DNA of 64,000 bases from Closterium sp. Naga37s-1 (lineage: Eukaryota > Streptophyta > Zygnematophyceae > Desmidiales > Closteriaceae). A program made the translations under genes and the position numbers. Within the stretch, counting starts at the first letter, position 1. Each line of letters starts with the position of its first letter. Shown here one piece after another: positions 1-10,483 of this stretch. Below the pieces are notes generated by a model. The model saw nothing but the letters and a program-made list of their open reading frames with translations, made no database searches and was not told the DNA's origin. The stretch spans positions 2,153,501-2,217,500 of the forward strand of contig CANJKZ010000080.1 of NCBI GenBank assembly GCA_947471745.1. Direction: 5' to 3'.

Positions 1-214
1 CGTGGCGACGGGCTGCGCGCGGCTGCGGGCTGCGCGCGGCTGCTGGCTGCGCGTGGCGACGGGCTGCGCGCGGCTGCGGGCTGCGTGCGGCGGCGGGCTG
101 CGTGGGCGGGGCCTAAGTGGGCTGCGCGCGGGCGGCTTAAGCGGCGCGCGGGCCGGCAGCAGGCTGCGCAGGTGGCTGACGCGGCGCGCTGGGCCGAAAA
201 CGGGCTGCGCGGGC
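1..214 (-). mobile_element. Leader fragment of copia element B (interrupted by element A)
   Basis: This is GC-rich sequence made of repeated GGCTGCGCGC-like words with no supported gene. Read on the minus strand it resembles the leader of element D (10130-10320), with repeated 'gcagcccg' blocks. With 5787-6083 on the far side of element A, it fits the 5' part of one minus-strand copia element, whose rest lies left of the window. The assignment rests on composition and position. Confidence 0.55.
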
Positions 215-348
215 TGTCAAAGTATATGCATGCTATATATATGTATGCTGTAGTGGGGTAGCCAATATGGGGTACAGCCCCGTTTAGGGTTTCATACTTG
301 TACCCTACTCTTCCATAGTGCATTCATTCCTGCTGCTAGATTCTAACA
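215..348 (+). repeat. 5' LTR of copia element A
   Basis: A 134-bp LTR running from TGTCAAAG to TTCTAACA. It is nearly identical to 5651-5786. It contains the core 'ggctgtagtggggtag' shared, with small changes, by the other short LTRs in this window. Confidence 0.93.
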
Positions 349-360
349 TGGTATCAGAGC
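349..360 (+). other. Primer binding site, element A
   Basis: The sequence TGGTATCAGAGC directly follows the LTR. It is the reverse complement of the 3' end of plant initiator methionine tRNA, the usual primer of copia elements. Confidence 0.92.
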
Positions 361-663
361 ACTAGGTCCGTAGGACCGTACTTTTTTCGGGCCCACCTAC
401 CGTTGCAGTTACCGCGCTACCCCACGTTTTGTCCTGCGCCTGCCTGCCTTGCCTTGTGACGTGCTGCACTGCGCGCGCCGTCCTGCAGCCCTCGCGCTGC
501 CTCCTGCTGCCCTAGGCCAGCGCGCCGCCCCTGCAGGCCCGTAAGGCCCGTGCGACGCCCTTGCAGACCCGTCAGGCCCGCGAGCCGCCCCTGCAGATCC
601 GTCAGGCCCGCAAGCCGCCCCTGCAAGCCCGTCAGGCCCGCGAGCCGCCCCTGCAGGCCCGTC

Positions 664-1262
664 AGGCCAGAGTGCCGCCCCGCCAGGTCGCTGACGCGGC
701 CCCGCCCTGCCGTTGACGCGGCCCCGCCCTGCCGTGGTCGCGGCCCCGCCCTGCCGCCGACGCGGCCCCGCCCTGCCGCCGACGCGGCCCCACCAGGTCG
801 CTGTCGCGGCCCGCCCTGCCGCTGACACGGCCCCGCCCTGCCTCTGACGCGGCCGCGCCCTGCCGCCGAAGCGGCCCAGCCAGGTCGCTGTCGCGGCCCG
901 CCCTGCCACTGTCGCAGCCCTGCCCTGCCTCTGACGCGGCCGCGCCCTGCCGCCGACGCGGCCCCGCCCTGCCTCTGACGCGGTCGCGCCCTACCGCCGA
1001 CGCGGCCCCGCCCTGCCTCTGACGCGGCCGCGCCCTACCGCCGACGCGGCCCCGCCAGGCTGCTGACGCGACGCCGCCCTGCCGCTGTCGCGGCCCCGCC
1101 CTGCCGCCGACGCAGCCCCGCTAGGTCGCGGCCCCGCCCTGCCGCTGACGCGGCCCCGACAGGACGCTGTCGCGCCCCCGACCTGTCGCTGACGCAGCCC
1201 CGCCCTGCAGCTGACGCGGCCCCGACCTGCCGCTGACGCGGCCCCGCCCTGCAACTGCCGCG
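664..1262 (+). repeat. GC-rich tandem repeats in leader of element A
   Basis: Degenerate units of roughly 20 bp, of the type 'gacgcggccccgccctgcc', fill the leader between the primer binding site and the first retroviral-type coding sequence. Long frames here come only from lack of stops in GC-rich DNA. The leaders of elements B and D are also GC-rich, but this array is specific to A. Confidence 0.75.
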
Positions 1263-1305
1263 GCCCTACTCTGCAGCCGCGGTTGCGGCCCCGCCGTCAC
1301 CGCCG

Positions 1306-2511
1306 TTGTGCGCCTACCCTGCCGCCGCCCGCCGAGCGCCGGCCCTGCTCGCCCGGCGAGCGCCTGCCCTTCCCGCCACTGGTGAGCACCTGCCTTGTTC
1401 GCGCGCTGCCGCGCCCTCTGCCTGCCTGCCTGCCTGCCTGCCTGCTCGCCTGCCTGCCTGCCGCGCCTTCCCTGCCCGCGCTGCTGCTGCTGCTGCTGCT
1501 GGCGGTGGCCAGATGCAGCTCCAGCGACGTCCACGCGAGTCTCTCACGCCCCAGCAGCTTCGTGAGTGGTACACTAGTTGGGGTTGTGGCGGTAGCCGTC
1601 GTGGCTGTCGCCCTGGAGCTGGTCAGTCGGGAGCGTCTGGCAGTGGCCAGCTGCAGCTGCAGCGGCGTCCGCGCGAGACACTTACGCCCAAGCAGCTTCG
1701 TGAGTGGTACGCTCAAAGTAGAGGGTCTTTGAGTACCGTTCGCTGCCCGTACGTCATTCGCATAGGTGATCGGACGGGTCAGGCTTGCGGGACGCTTAGT
1801 CACACACAGTCCCGCTGCTTCGCCTGTCTGAGCGACGCCTGGCGTACCGAGTTTGGCGACGAGGATGAGCTCCCCAACTGGGTGGAGCTGCTTGGGCAGA
1901 AGGTAGATATATTTGCTCTTGACTATAATGCTATTCTCACTGCCATGTATGCATTGCCTACTAGTGCTGACCGTGCCTGTTGCCTGTGCGTACCGCCTGA
2001 CCTAGGTATAGAGCCTGCTGCTCTAGGTGCTGGTGAGGCTGCTGCTCTAGGTGCTAGTGCGTCTCCTGCTCTGGGTGCTGGTGAGGCTGCTGCTCCAGGT
2101 GCTGGTGCGTCTGCTCTCTCTGGTACTGCGTCTGCTGAGGCCTTGTACACCTTCACACTTGACTCAGGTGCTTCCCGCTCCTTCTTTCGTGACAGCACCA
2201 CCCTCACGCCGCTCAGCTGGCCGGTTCCAGTCTCCCTAGCAGACCCCTCTGGGGGTCCAGTCCTTGCGCACTCCTCCACGGTCCTGCCGTGTCCGGCGGA
2301 CCCGTCTGGCTCCCTGTCAGGTCTTCACCTCCCCTCGTTCTCTACGAACTTGGTGAGTGGTGCTGACCTCCAGGACCAGTGGGTTGACCAGTTCACTCCT
2401 GGAGGTCAGCGCGTGACCCACTATACGTGCTCCCGGACGGGCCGGCACCTTGCCACGTTTACCCGTGCGCCTGGCTCGAGTTTGTACACACTGACTACTA
2501 TGTCCCCTTAG
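1306..2511 (+). pseudogene. Element A gag C-terminal part and protease (broken)
   Basis: The frame opens in low-complexity Ala/Pro/Leu sequence. It then carries two copies of an LTPxQLREWY motif, a Cys/His cluster (C-x12-C, then H and C) where copia gag normally has a CCHC knuckle, and the aspartic protease site in TLDSGASRSFFRD near 2158-2196. It ends at a TAG (2509-2511) where element D reads on into integrase. No UBN2-type capsid domain is present, so this is a deletion derivative. Confidence 0.85.
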
Positions 2512-2568
2512 GTTGCTGCATCTGCATCTGCGTCAGGTCAGCTAGCGGCCCCCTGGTCGTGTCGCGCT

Positions 2569-3632
2569 TTGTCGCACCAGACCCTCCTTTGGCACCACCG
2601 CCTTGGTCCCCCCTCGGTGCAGCGCCTTCGTAGCATGCACCGCCGTGTCCTTGTCTCTGGTCTTCCCAGGGTTCTCCCTCCCCTCCCACCCTCGCCTGCT
2701 CCTCCCTGTCTTCCCTGTGTCGAGGGGCGGCAGCGCGCCGCTCCTCACTCCTCCTCGTTCCCTCCCACTGAGGCTCCCTTGCAGACTCTCCACCTGGACG
2801 TGTGGGGCCCAGCCCGCGTCCGTGGACAGGCCACGAGCGGTACTTCTTGCTGGTCGTCGACGACTACACGCGTTACACTACAGTCTTCCCCTTGCAGCGC
2901 AAGGGGGAGGTCCCTGATGTTTTGATCCCCTGGATCCGCGCTGCTCGTCTCCAGCTCCGCGAGCGGTTTGGGACGGAGTTTCCCGTCCTGCGTCTGCACT
3001 CTGACAGAGGTGGTGAGTTCTCCTCAGACCTCTTGGCAGCCTTCTGTGCGGAGCACGGCATCCGCCAGACGTTCACGCGTCCGACCTCTCCGCAGCAGAA
3101 TGGGGTTGCTGAGCGCCGCATTCGCTTAGTCATGGAGGTCGCTCGTACCTCCATGATCCATGCAGCTGCCCCCCATTTTCTGTGGCCGTTTGCGGTCCGG
3201 TACGCCGCGCATCAGCTCAACCTCTGGCCCCGTGTCTCCTTGCCGGAGACCTCGCCCACACTGCTGTGGACGGGGAAGGTTGGCGATGCGTCGCGTTTCC
3301 GGGTCTGGGGTGCTCGTGCCTTTGTCCGCGATACCACCGCGGACAAGCTCTCCGCCCGCGCTGTTCCCTGTGTCTTCCTTGGCTTTGTCCCTGACGCGCC
3401 TGGTTGGCAGTTTTACCACCCCACCTCGCGCCGTGTCTTCCCCTCTCAGGACGTCACGTTCGACGAGTCGGTTCTTTTTTACCGTCTCTTCCCCTACTGC
3501 ACTGCCCCTCTCCCCCCCCCCGCCGCTCTTCCTCGCTCCAGGTGCTCCCCAGGTAGACCCCCTCCCCGCTCCCGGTCCTGCTCCTTCCGGTGTGCCTCAG
3601 GTAGACCCTCCTCCGTTGCCTACGCCGGTTGA
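2569..3632 (+). pseudogene. Element A integrase (frameshifted)
   Basis: This holds the integrase zinc-binding segment (LLWHHRLG then CxxC near 2590-2720) and the rve catalytic core. The three acidic residues lie in LHLDVWGP, LHSDRGGEFSS and QQNGVAERR. Compared with element D, one G is missing near 2829, which splits the domain into two frames. A second shift in a C-run near 3515 ends the frame at 3632. The long Pro/Gly-rich linker seen in D (13430-14690) is largely deleted. Confidence 0.85.
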
Positions 3633-3639
3633 GGTCACT

Positions 3640-5145
3640 GGTGACTCCGGTCCTGCTGCCTGTCGTCTAGACTACGTCGCTAGTCTTGTTACTGAGTCTG
3701 AGTCTGTCTGTCCTCCGTCCGTCGGGGGTGAGTGTGCTCTTGGCACGGACGTCCTTGAGGACAGGTAGGAGGACCTTGAGAGTCTTGCAGCCGCTGCGCC
3801 TCATCTCGTGCCCATGCTGCTTGCCCGTGAGGGAGACCCGGATGCACCAGACATCCCGACTCCTCGATCGTACGCTGAGGCGATCGAGGGTCCCTACTCC
3901 TCTCATTGGCAGACAGCCATGGACGCAGAGATGGCATCCTGGAAGTCCACAGGCACCTACGTCGATGAGGTTCCCCCTCCTGGGGCGAACATCGTCAGTG
4001 GCATGTCGATTTTCAGGGTGAAGCGGCCGCCAGGTTCTCCGCCTATCTTCAAGGCTTGTTACGTTGCTCGAGGCTTCAGTCAGCGAGAGGGAGTTGACTT
4101 CTTCCAGACCTTCTCCCCCACCCCGAAGATGACTACTCTTCGGGTGCTGCTGCACGTTGCCGCTCAGCGTGACTACGAGCTTCACTCTCTTGACTTCAGC
4201 ACAGCTTTCTTACAGGGCAGTCTGCACGAGGAGATATGGCTGCGCCGCCCTCCTGGCTTCACTGGGTCGTTCCCTCCTTGTACCCAGTGGAGCCTCCGGC
4301 GGCCTGTCTACGGTCTCCGCCAGGCGCCACATGAGTGGCACGACGCACTGAGGACGACACTTGCTGCTCTTGGTTTTGCTCCGTCGACTGCTGACCTGTC
4401 GCTGTTTCTGCGCACCGACACTTCGCTGCCGCCGTTCTACATCCTCGTGTACGTCGACGACTTGGTCTTTGCCACTGCTGACACTGAGGCTCTCGCCCTG
4501 GTGAAGTCGGAGCTGCAGAAGAGACACACGTGCACAGACCTGGGTGAGCTGCGCACTTACCTTGGCTTGCAGATCACCCGGGACAGAGCACGCCGCACCA
4601 TCACACTGACTCAGTCACACATGGTGCAGCAGGTCCTTCAGCGCTTCGGCTTAACCTGGACCTCCGCACAGGCCACTCCTCTGGCTACAGGTCACTCGCT
4701 CTCAGCTCCACCTTCGGACAAGTCCGTAGAGCCGAGTGGTCCTTACCCAGAGCTAGTGGGCTGCCTCATGTACCTGATGACCTGCACTTGTCCTCACCTT
4801 GCGTACCCTCTTGGCCTTCTGGCTCGCTACGTGGCTCCTGGTCGGCACCGAAAGGTGCACATGGATGCTGCTAAGAGGGTATTGCGCTACTTGTGCAGTA
4901 CATCGGGCATGGGGCTCGTGCTTGGAGGGCGGAGCCCAGTTGTCCTCACTGGGCATTCGGACGCTTCTTGGGTTGACGACCTGGCTACGCAGCGGTCGTC
5001 ACAGGGTTACACCTTCAGCCTTGGCTCTGGCTCTGTTTCTTGGCGGTCTACATCTCGTCCTCTGTTCTTGGCTCCAGTTGTGAGGCTGAGATCTACGCCA
5101 CAGCCATGGCTGCACAGGAGCTACGCTGGCTCACCTACCTGCTGA
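3640..5145 (+). pseudogene. Element A reverse transcriptase (broken)
   Basis: Conserved copia reverse transcriptase (RVT_2) sequence resumes after a TAG at 3766-3768 and runs to a frameshift near 5050. The catalytic YVDD lies near 4450-4461. The sequence is nearly collinear with 14690-16173 of element D, with scattered changes such as Arg to Cys. Because several breaks precede it, no full-length polyprotein can be made. Confidence 0.87.
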
Positions 5146-5426
5146 CCGACCTTGGAGAGCGGCCTCGTTCTCCTCCAGTGCTGTACGTAGACAACAAGGC
5201 CGCCATTGCCTTGTGTCAGGAGCACAGACTGGAGCACGGAACGAAGCACATCGCTCTGCGTTACTTCCTGGCTCGAGAGTTGCAGCAGCGTGGTCAGCTT
5301 TGCCTTGCTCACGTGGCCACTCGGGCCAACACTGCTGATATATTCACCAAGGCACTTCCGTCTGGTGATCATCAGCATTTTTGTGCTTTGTTAGGCCTTG
5401 TGCCCACGTATCCTCACTTGCTGTAG
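5046..5426 (+). pseudogene. Element A RNase H domain
   Basis: This is the C-terminal RNase H of copia pol. It contains SCEAEIYA and VDNKAAIAL and ends a little before the purine tract. It lies in a different frame from the upstream reverse transcriptase because of a one-base shift relative to element D. Confidence 0.85.
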
Positions 5427-5642
5427 ACTTTGCTTGTACTGTGATCTATATATATACATGCATGCTTGCTCCGCTAGGTAGAGATCACTGTACTGTTCTT
5501 GTTGCATATATACCTCTGCATGTGAACTGGCCTTGTGGCCCTTTGCTTGTGCTCAGTGTGTGTGGTGACGTTGTGATCCACCCTGAGCTTGCTTTGCTTC
5601 TCTTGACTGGTCTTGTGACCCCTTGTTCTCCCCCACTTTGCC

Positions 5643-5650
5643 TATGGGGG
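5643..5650 (+). other. Polypurine tract, element A
   Basis: The sequence TATGGGGG lies immediately before the 3' LTR. The same string precedes the 3' LTRs of elements D and the short element at 54064, which links the three as one lineage. Confidence 0.75.
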
Positions 5651-5786
5651 TGTCTCAAAGTATATGCATGCTATATATGTGTAGGCTGTAGTGGGGTAGC
5701 CAATATGGGGTACAGCCCCGTTTAGGGTTTCATACTTGTACCCTACTCTTCCATAGTGCATTCATTCATGCTGCTAGATTCTAACA
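5651..5786 (+). repeat. 3' LTR of copia element A
   Basis: A 136-bp LTR that pairs with 215-348 and is followed by the target duplication CGGGC (5787-5791). It carries an extra CT near its start relative to the 5' copy. Confidence 0.92.
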
Positions 5787-6083
5787 CGGGCTGCTTAAGC
5801 GGCGCGCGCGGGAAAAAAAAAGGGCCGCGTGCGTGCAGCCGAGGCGCGCGCGGGCAGCAGGCAAGGCAGGCAGGCAGGCAAGGCCGTAGGTGAGGTAACG
5901 CGGTAACCAGTGGGCCCTAATCTTAGGTCCTAAAGATCTAGATACCATCTTAGAGACTTAGGCATGAATGAGTTGACTATCGAGAGAATTGGTACAAGGA
6001 GAAGAAAGCCTAAGGGGTTATACCCCACATTATCTACCCCACTACAGCCTACCCACAAATATAACATATGCATATGTTTGACA
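5787..6083 (-). mobile_element. 5' end of copia element B (LTR, primer site, leader)
   Basis: Read on the minus strand this is an LTR (6083 to 5948, TGTCAAAC ... CTAAGA), a primer-site-like TGGTATCTAGATC (5947-5935), and a GC-rich leader that continues beyond element A into 214-1. The LTR has the same 'ggctgtagtggggtag' core as elements A and D. No coding part is inside the window. Confidence 0.8.
5948..6083 (-). repeat. LTR of copia element B
   Basis: About 136 bp in minus orientation, ending in TGTCAAAC at 6083 and abutting the primer-site-like sequence at 5935-5947. Its partner LTR is not in the window, so the boundary is set by similarity to the other LTRs. Confidence 0.78.
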
Positions 6084-6356
6084 GCTGGCTAGGGCACTCG
6101 CGGGCCTGCTGGCTAGCGTGCTTCGGGCAGACGGGGGGGGGGGGGGGGGGGTTCACGCCAAGGCTAGTGACGGCCGAAGTCTAGGAACGGCGGAGACTAA
6201 GTGTAGCCTAGGAACGGCGAACCTACTGCTCTGATACCATCTCAAAAACTAAACACAGCGGAATGAGTTGGATTGATTGGGTTGGGGTACAAATGCCTAA
6301 CCCTAACTGTTTGTACCCCATATAGCATGACCCACTAGAGGCTATAACATTTGACA
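6084..6356 (-). mobile_element. 5' end of copia element C (LTR, primer site, leader)
   Basis: Read on the minus strand this is an LTR (6356 to 6240), a perfect primer binding site TGGTATCAGAGC (6239-6228), and a leader that includes a long G-run (about 6131-6150). It stops at 6084, where element B begins. This arrangement indicates that B inserted into C's leader. Confidence 0.78.
6240..6356 (-). repeat. LTR of copia element C
   Basis: A 117-bp LTR in minus orientation starting TGTCAAATG. It shares the pattern of a 'tagtggg' core followed by 'ggggtacaaa' with the other LTRs but is more diverged, which suggests it is an older insertion. Confidence 0.75.
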
Positions 6357-6502
6357 GTATCCACCTAGACAGTGTTTTGACTAAATGTTCTGCTCTGAAC
6401 ACTTGTAATGACATTGAAATGTTTATTTGCAGCGCAAACGCTAAGGTCTTAGTGGGAACACACCGATTCATAAAAATGGGCGAGGAATGCTTCCAACGAT
6501 TA
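6357..6502. other. Spacer between copia element C and the pogo-like transposon
   Basis: AT-richer sequence with no supported gene. It ends at the TA target dinucleotide (6501-6502) of the DNA transposon. Confidence 0.5.
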
Positions 6503-6526
6503 CCGTCATCGCCCGGATATAAGACA
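6503..6526 (+). repeat. Left terminal inverted repeat of pogo-like transposon
   Basis: Pairs with the reverse complement of 17132-17155 with about one mismatch. It is preceded by TA. Confidence 0.85.
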
Positions 6527-6745
6527 GTGTTGAATAGTAGACAGGGGTTGTCTATTATACGGGTGTCTCTACTAACAGGCTAGCCTTTTTATACGACACC
6601 TATTCGTGTGTACGAGATAAGACATATATGTCTTATAATCAGAACCGGGGTTTAGGGGTTTTCTTATAAACAGGGGGTGTCTTCTAGACTAGCCTTCCTT
6701 ACTTTAGGTGGGTACATGCATACATTCATGAATCTCTACTTCTAC

Positions 6746-9542
6746 CTAACCCCCTTCAGTCACCGCCTCCTCACATGCACTAACATTAGGCTCTACACCC
6801 AGGTCTGGCACTCGCCAGGCATGCCTAGCCGTCTCCCTAGGCTCGATCATGCGGTCAGCCTCGGCCGCCGCTCCGCGGTAGTTGGGGGTCTCCTGGTACA
6901 GCACCTCCAGGCCGGTTGCCACGGCCACCTCCCGCACGCCCTCCGCCTGCATCGCCTCCTCCTCCTCCTCCTCCTCCTCCTCCTCCTCCTCCTCCTCCTC
7001 CTCCTCCTCCTCCTCCTCCTCCTCCTCCTCCTCCTCCTCCTCCTCCTCTAGAGCCTGACCGAGCAGGCGCGTGTTGTCGCCTGTGGTCCCCGCGAGGGAC
7101 ATGTCCGCGGAGACATCGGTGGTGCTCCTGGCGCGCAGGTGAGACATCACCAGGTGGTTCTCCGTTCCGTCTAGCTTGCTTGAGATCCCACAATGGCGGA
7201 ATGCGTCAATGATGATCTGCTTGGGGACTTGATCCCAAGCCTCCGCGATCCATTGCAGCACCACGGGGTGCGGAGGCCTCCGCAGGTTCCCTGCGGGTGG
7301 GACAGAGGACGGAGCAGCGAGATGTTAGAGACACGGACATGAAAGAGCATGTTAAAGACAAGGACAGGAGAGTGAACAGGAATTTACAATGAAAGACCAA
7401 CTCACCCTTCTTCGTCTTCAGTTAAATCCCTTCACGCATGAACCACCTGGCGTAGCGCGCTCGCACGGCATCCTTGAAGCACCGGTTGATGGAGACGTCC
7501 AGGGGTTGAATCTGGCTCGTACAACCCGCTGGGATGACAGTTGGGGTGATGTTGTACGTGCGGTACGACTGAAGCATGGTCTGGGTGATGTGGCCGCGGT
7601 AAGAGTCCAACACCAGCATCGCACGTCTCGCGTTCTGGCCGCGCTGGGGGTTCAGATGGGGCAGCACCTCCTTGGACAGCCACGTCTGCACAGCGCTCTC
7701 GTCCATCCACCCGTTGTCCTGTGCTTGGACCACGATTCCTGCCAGGCACACAAGGGACAGACGGGCATCAGCACAGTGGGGCACGCTCATCAGGCACTCG
7801 CACGGTTGAATTCATTACGCTTACCTTCCGGAATCTCACGGTTGGGGACGTTCTTCATCTTGAACCACACCCACGGCCGCAGCTTCTCCCCGGATGCAGT
7901 GCACGCGAGCATCACCGTCAAGCGCGTCTTCTGGTAGCCTGCAGTGCGGATTAGGACCGAGCGCGCGCCACGGTGCTCGATCGTCCGTTCGGCTGGCATC
8001 TCCACGAATAGTGGAGTCTGGTCCGCGTTGATGATGCGGGCCAGGTCGATGTTGTGCCGCGCCCTGTTGATGCGCACGAACTTCCAGAAGGACTCGCAGT
8101 CCTTCGCGCACTCTGCAAACGGGACAAGCGCAACGGAAGCACGGGATGGTTAGACACTGGGTGAAGTACATGCATTTAATGGCCCGCGCGCGACACGAAT
8201 TCCTTCAACACGCACCTGCCGACAGACGTTGGCCGACCTTGGTCTTCACCCACATCGGAAACGCTGGCTCCAGTGAGAGCTCGCGTTCCAGTTCTTGCCG
8301 GGGTAATGCTTCTTCATCCACTCGCGGCTCCACTTCTAGGTGTCCTTCACCGAGATGGCCACCCCGTTAGCGCGCTGAAGGCAGATTTAGCGGTACAACG
8401 CTGCCTCCATGTCGGGGTAGTGTTAGTGGCGCCCCCCCCTGTGCATCCGCTTGCGGCAGTTAGCCGCGCCCTTGTAGACGCCCGCAGCCGCCTCCGCACA
8501 CCAACGTCTGATGCAGGCGATGGACGCGGTTGACTCCACGCTCGTCTTCTTCAAGGAGCCGAGCTCCTGATAGCGGCGCGCCCACTTAAGCTTCTCACGC
8601 ACGGTCCAACCGCTTCTTCGTACTGTCTTTGCTGCGAGGGGAAGGGGGGCTGGTGTTGGGATTATGGAGGGTGGGGTCCTTTGGCGTGACCTTCTCAGGG
8701 AACGTGGGAATCGGGCCCGCCGCCGCCGCGTACTCATCGTCGCTTCCCAGCGTCTCGTTCACGACGATGTCGTCAGGATTTGGCGCCTTCTTCGCCTTCT
8801 TCTTAGCCGCACCCTTGCTGGATCCCGGGTCTCCGTCGGATGTCCGCTTCTTGTTGCTTGTGCGGCGACGAGCAGGGGCCTTAGCAGGGGCCTTAGCAGT
8901 GGCTTCCGCGACCTTGGCTTTTCCCTTCTCCGCAGCGGTGAGTATCGGGCGACGCTCCTCCCCCGGACTGTCGTCGTCAGAGAGCACCACGCGGGCCCGC
9001 TTCGACTTGGACTGTAGGCGATGGCGCAGCCTCCGCTTCAGTAGCGGAACGTTGTCGTCGGTCCGCATGCTCCATGGGTCGTCGTTGCCGCCTTCACCGT
9101 CAAATAAGACGGCATCCGCAGCAACCTTGTCCGACTCCGCCACAGCATCCGCATCCGCAATTGCGGCCGCATCCGCAGGCGCAACTGTCTCGAGTTCAGC
9201 CCCCGCCTCGTCGTCAGCCTCCTCATTCGCATCCACCGCCGCTTCCTGTGCATCCGCCGCTGCCTCCGCGTTGTCACCATCAGCATTTTCACCTCCGTCG
9301 TTGTCCGAATCACCAGCCCGCCATTCTTCCACCTCGTCGTCGCTCCCGACCGGCCGATTCCACCATTCGTCCTCCTCGATGTCGGCAGGACCTAATTCGT
9401 CGCCCGAAGCGCTGTCGTCGTGGCCGTTCTCTGGCCAATCCTCCTCGGCGTCGTCGCCTGTCGCTTCGTCTTCGTCGTCCCCGTCACAGCTCGCACCAGA
9501 GGCGGCGGTAGGACTTCCTGCCTTGCTCGTGTTCTTCGCCAT
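6746..9542 (-). pseudogene. pogo/Tigger-type DDE transposase, decayed
   Basis: Minus-strand pieces, from N to C terminus, are as follows. 9542-8640 is a long acidic, Ser/Lys-rich region with basic nuclear-signal-like patches. 8640-8230 is a helix-turn-helix DNA-binding region (WTVREKLKWARRYQELGS; then EWMKKHYPGKNWNAS), crossed by TAA, TAA, TAG and TGA codons. 8107-7826 and 7737-7420 form the DDE_1 domain with catalytic aspartates in INADQTPLF, LVLDSYRGHIT and QPLDVSINRCF. 7290-6746 is the C-terminal segment (QWIAEAWDQVP), followed by a long poly-Glu run. Introns are suggested near 8107-8216 and 7738-7826 (gtaagc ... ggcag). The frame change around 8600-8740 may be an intron or a frameshift. 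The DDE triad survives while the DNA-binding half is dead. Confidence 0.8.
6957..7048 (+). repeat. (CCT)n microsatellite encoding poly-Glu in the transposase
   Basis: About 30 uninterrupted CCT triplets. On the minus strand they are GAG codons, giving a Glu tract just after the conserved transposase C-terminal segment. Confidence 0.95.
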
Positions 9543-9766
9543 AGATACACGGATGTCATCGCCGGGCGAGTTAATTCGCCCGTAGTTATTCACCTGCACG
9601 TGAGGACGAGGTGAGGACTTGCCTACTGGTACTTTGCTGCGCATGGTTAGAAAGCCTGCCGAGAGCAAGGTTGAGACGAGTAGTCAACCTCCTTGAGCAC
9701 CAAATGAAGTGAGAGCCCGACTACCCCCCCCAGCCAAAGTGCCCCATCCACAGGTGCCGAGCCGCT

Positions 9767-9793
9767 CCTCTACGAGGCATCTCCTCGTAGAGG
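9767..9793. repeat. Perfect 11-bp inverted repeat (hairpin)
   Basis: CCTCTACGAGG and CCTCGTAGAGG are separated by 5 nt. It lies upstream of the transposase and 17 bp from the target duplication of copia element D. It could be a transcript hairpin or a transposase-binding element. No T-run follows. Confidence 0.7.
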
Positions 9794-9814
9794 ACAGCAC
9801 TCACGCTGCCAACG

Positions 9815-9952
9815 TGTCAAACATACTTGTATTATTATAATTGGGTAGGCTGTAGTGGGGTTAGCCTTAGAGGGTACAAAAACAACCTCGACACTCTAGT
9901 CTTGTACCCTAATCTCTACCTAATCCACTCACTCTTGCAGTAGTTCTTAACA
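9815..9952 (+). repeat. 5' LTR of copia element D
   Basis: 138 bp from TGTCAAACATACTTG to TTCTTAACA. It pairs with 16667-16805 and contains the shared core 'ggctgtagtggggttagcc'. Confidence 0.93.
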
Positions 9953-9965
9953 TGGTAACTAGAGC
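9953..9965 (+). other. Primer binding site, element D (variant)
   Basis: TGGTAACTAGAGC directly follows the LTR. It differs from the initiator tRNA-Met complement TGGTATCAGAGC by one substitution and one inserted T. It may prime from a variant Met tRNA or from another tRNA. Confidence 0.75.
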
Positions 9966-10483
9966 AGGAGGTCTCTAGGACCTAAGAATCGGGCCCACCT
10001 AACTGCCTGCCTTGCCTACTGCCCGCGCGCGCCTCGGCTGCAGCGCGCGTCACTTTTTTTTCGCGCGCGCCTCGCCTACTAGCGCGCGCGCCACTGTTTT
10101 TAGCGCGCGCCACTGCTGTAGCGCCGCGCGCCGGCCCGCGTCGCCCGCGCAGCCCGCGTAGAGCCCACGTAGAGCCCGCGCAGCCCGACGCCGCACGCAG
10201 CCCGCCGTCGCGTGCAGCCCGCCGTCGCCCCGCGCGCCGCGTCTGTCGCCAGCGCGGCCCGCCGCTGCGCCGCGCGTCGCGTCGGCCGCCTGCCCGGCCC
10301 GCAGCTGCTTAGCGCGCTGCCTTAGGAGCTCGCGTGCGGCCGCTCCTGCTTGCTGCCTGCTGCCTGCTGTCTCCTGCCTGCTGCCTGCTGTCTCCTGCCT
10401 GCTGCCTGCTACCTCGGTCTTTGCTTGTGGCCTGGTGCCTGCTGCCTCTTGTCTGCTGCCTCCTTCCTCTGCCTGCTGCCATT

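Larger units (their letters stand above)
215..5786 (+). mobile_element. Ty1/copia LTR retrotransposon A, degenerate
   Basis: This is a structurally complete but coding-dead element. It has two short LTRs (134 and 136 bp, TG...CA), a primer binding site complementary to plant initiator tRNA-Met, a purine-rich tract before the 3' LTR, and a perfect 5-bp target duplication CGGGC (210-214 and 5787-5791). By eye the LTRs differ by about three substitutions and a 2-bp indel. Domain order is protease, integrase, reverse transcriptase, RNase H, which is Ty1/copia order. The N-terminal gag domain seen in element D is absent, replaced by a GC-rich repetitive leader, and the pol frame is broken at least five times. 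It can only move with proteins supplied by a relative such as D. Confidence 0.93.

Noticed and set aside
409-1800. Several overlapping Arg/Pro/Ala-rich frames on both strands
   Set aside because: GC-rich repeat leader of element A. No frame has family similarity, and the structure of the LTR element explains the region.
6916-7212. Poly-Pro plus frame and poly-Gly minus frame over the CCT microsatellite
   Set aside because: Shadow frames. Only the minus poly-Glu frame continues conserved transposase sequence.
8230-8430. TAA/TAG codons at likely Gln positions in the transposase, and TAG for Gln/Lys in element D, suggesting TAR-to-Gln recoding as in some ulvophytes
   Set aside because: Host genes end with TAA (Ran, U2AF35) and TAG (beta-helix) exactly where the protein families end, so the standard code holds. 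C-to-T mutation explains the transposon stops.
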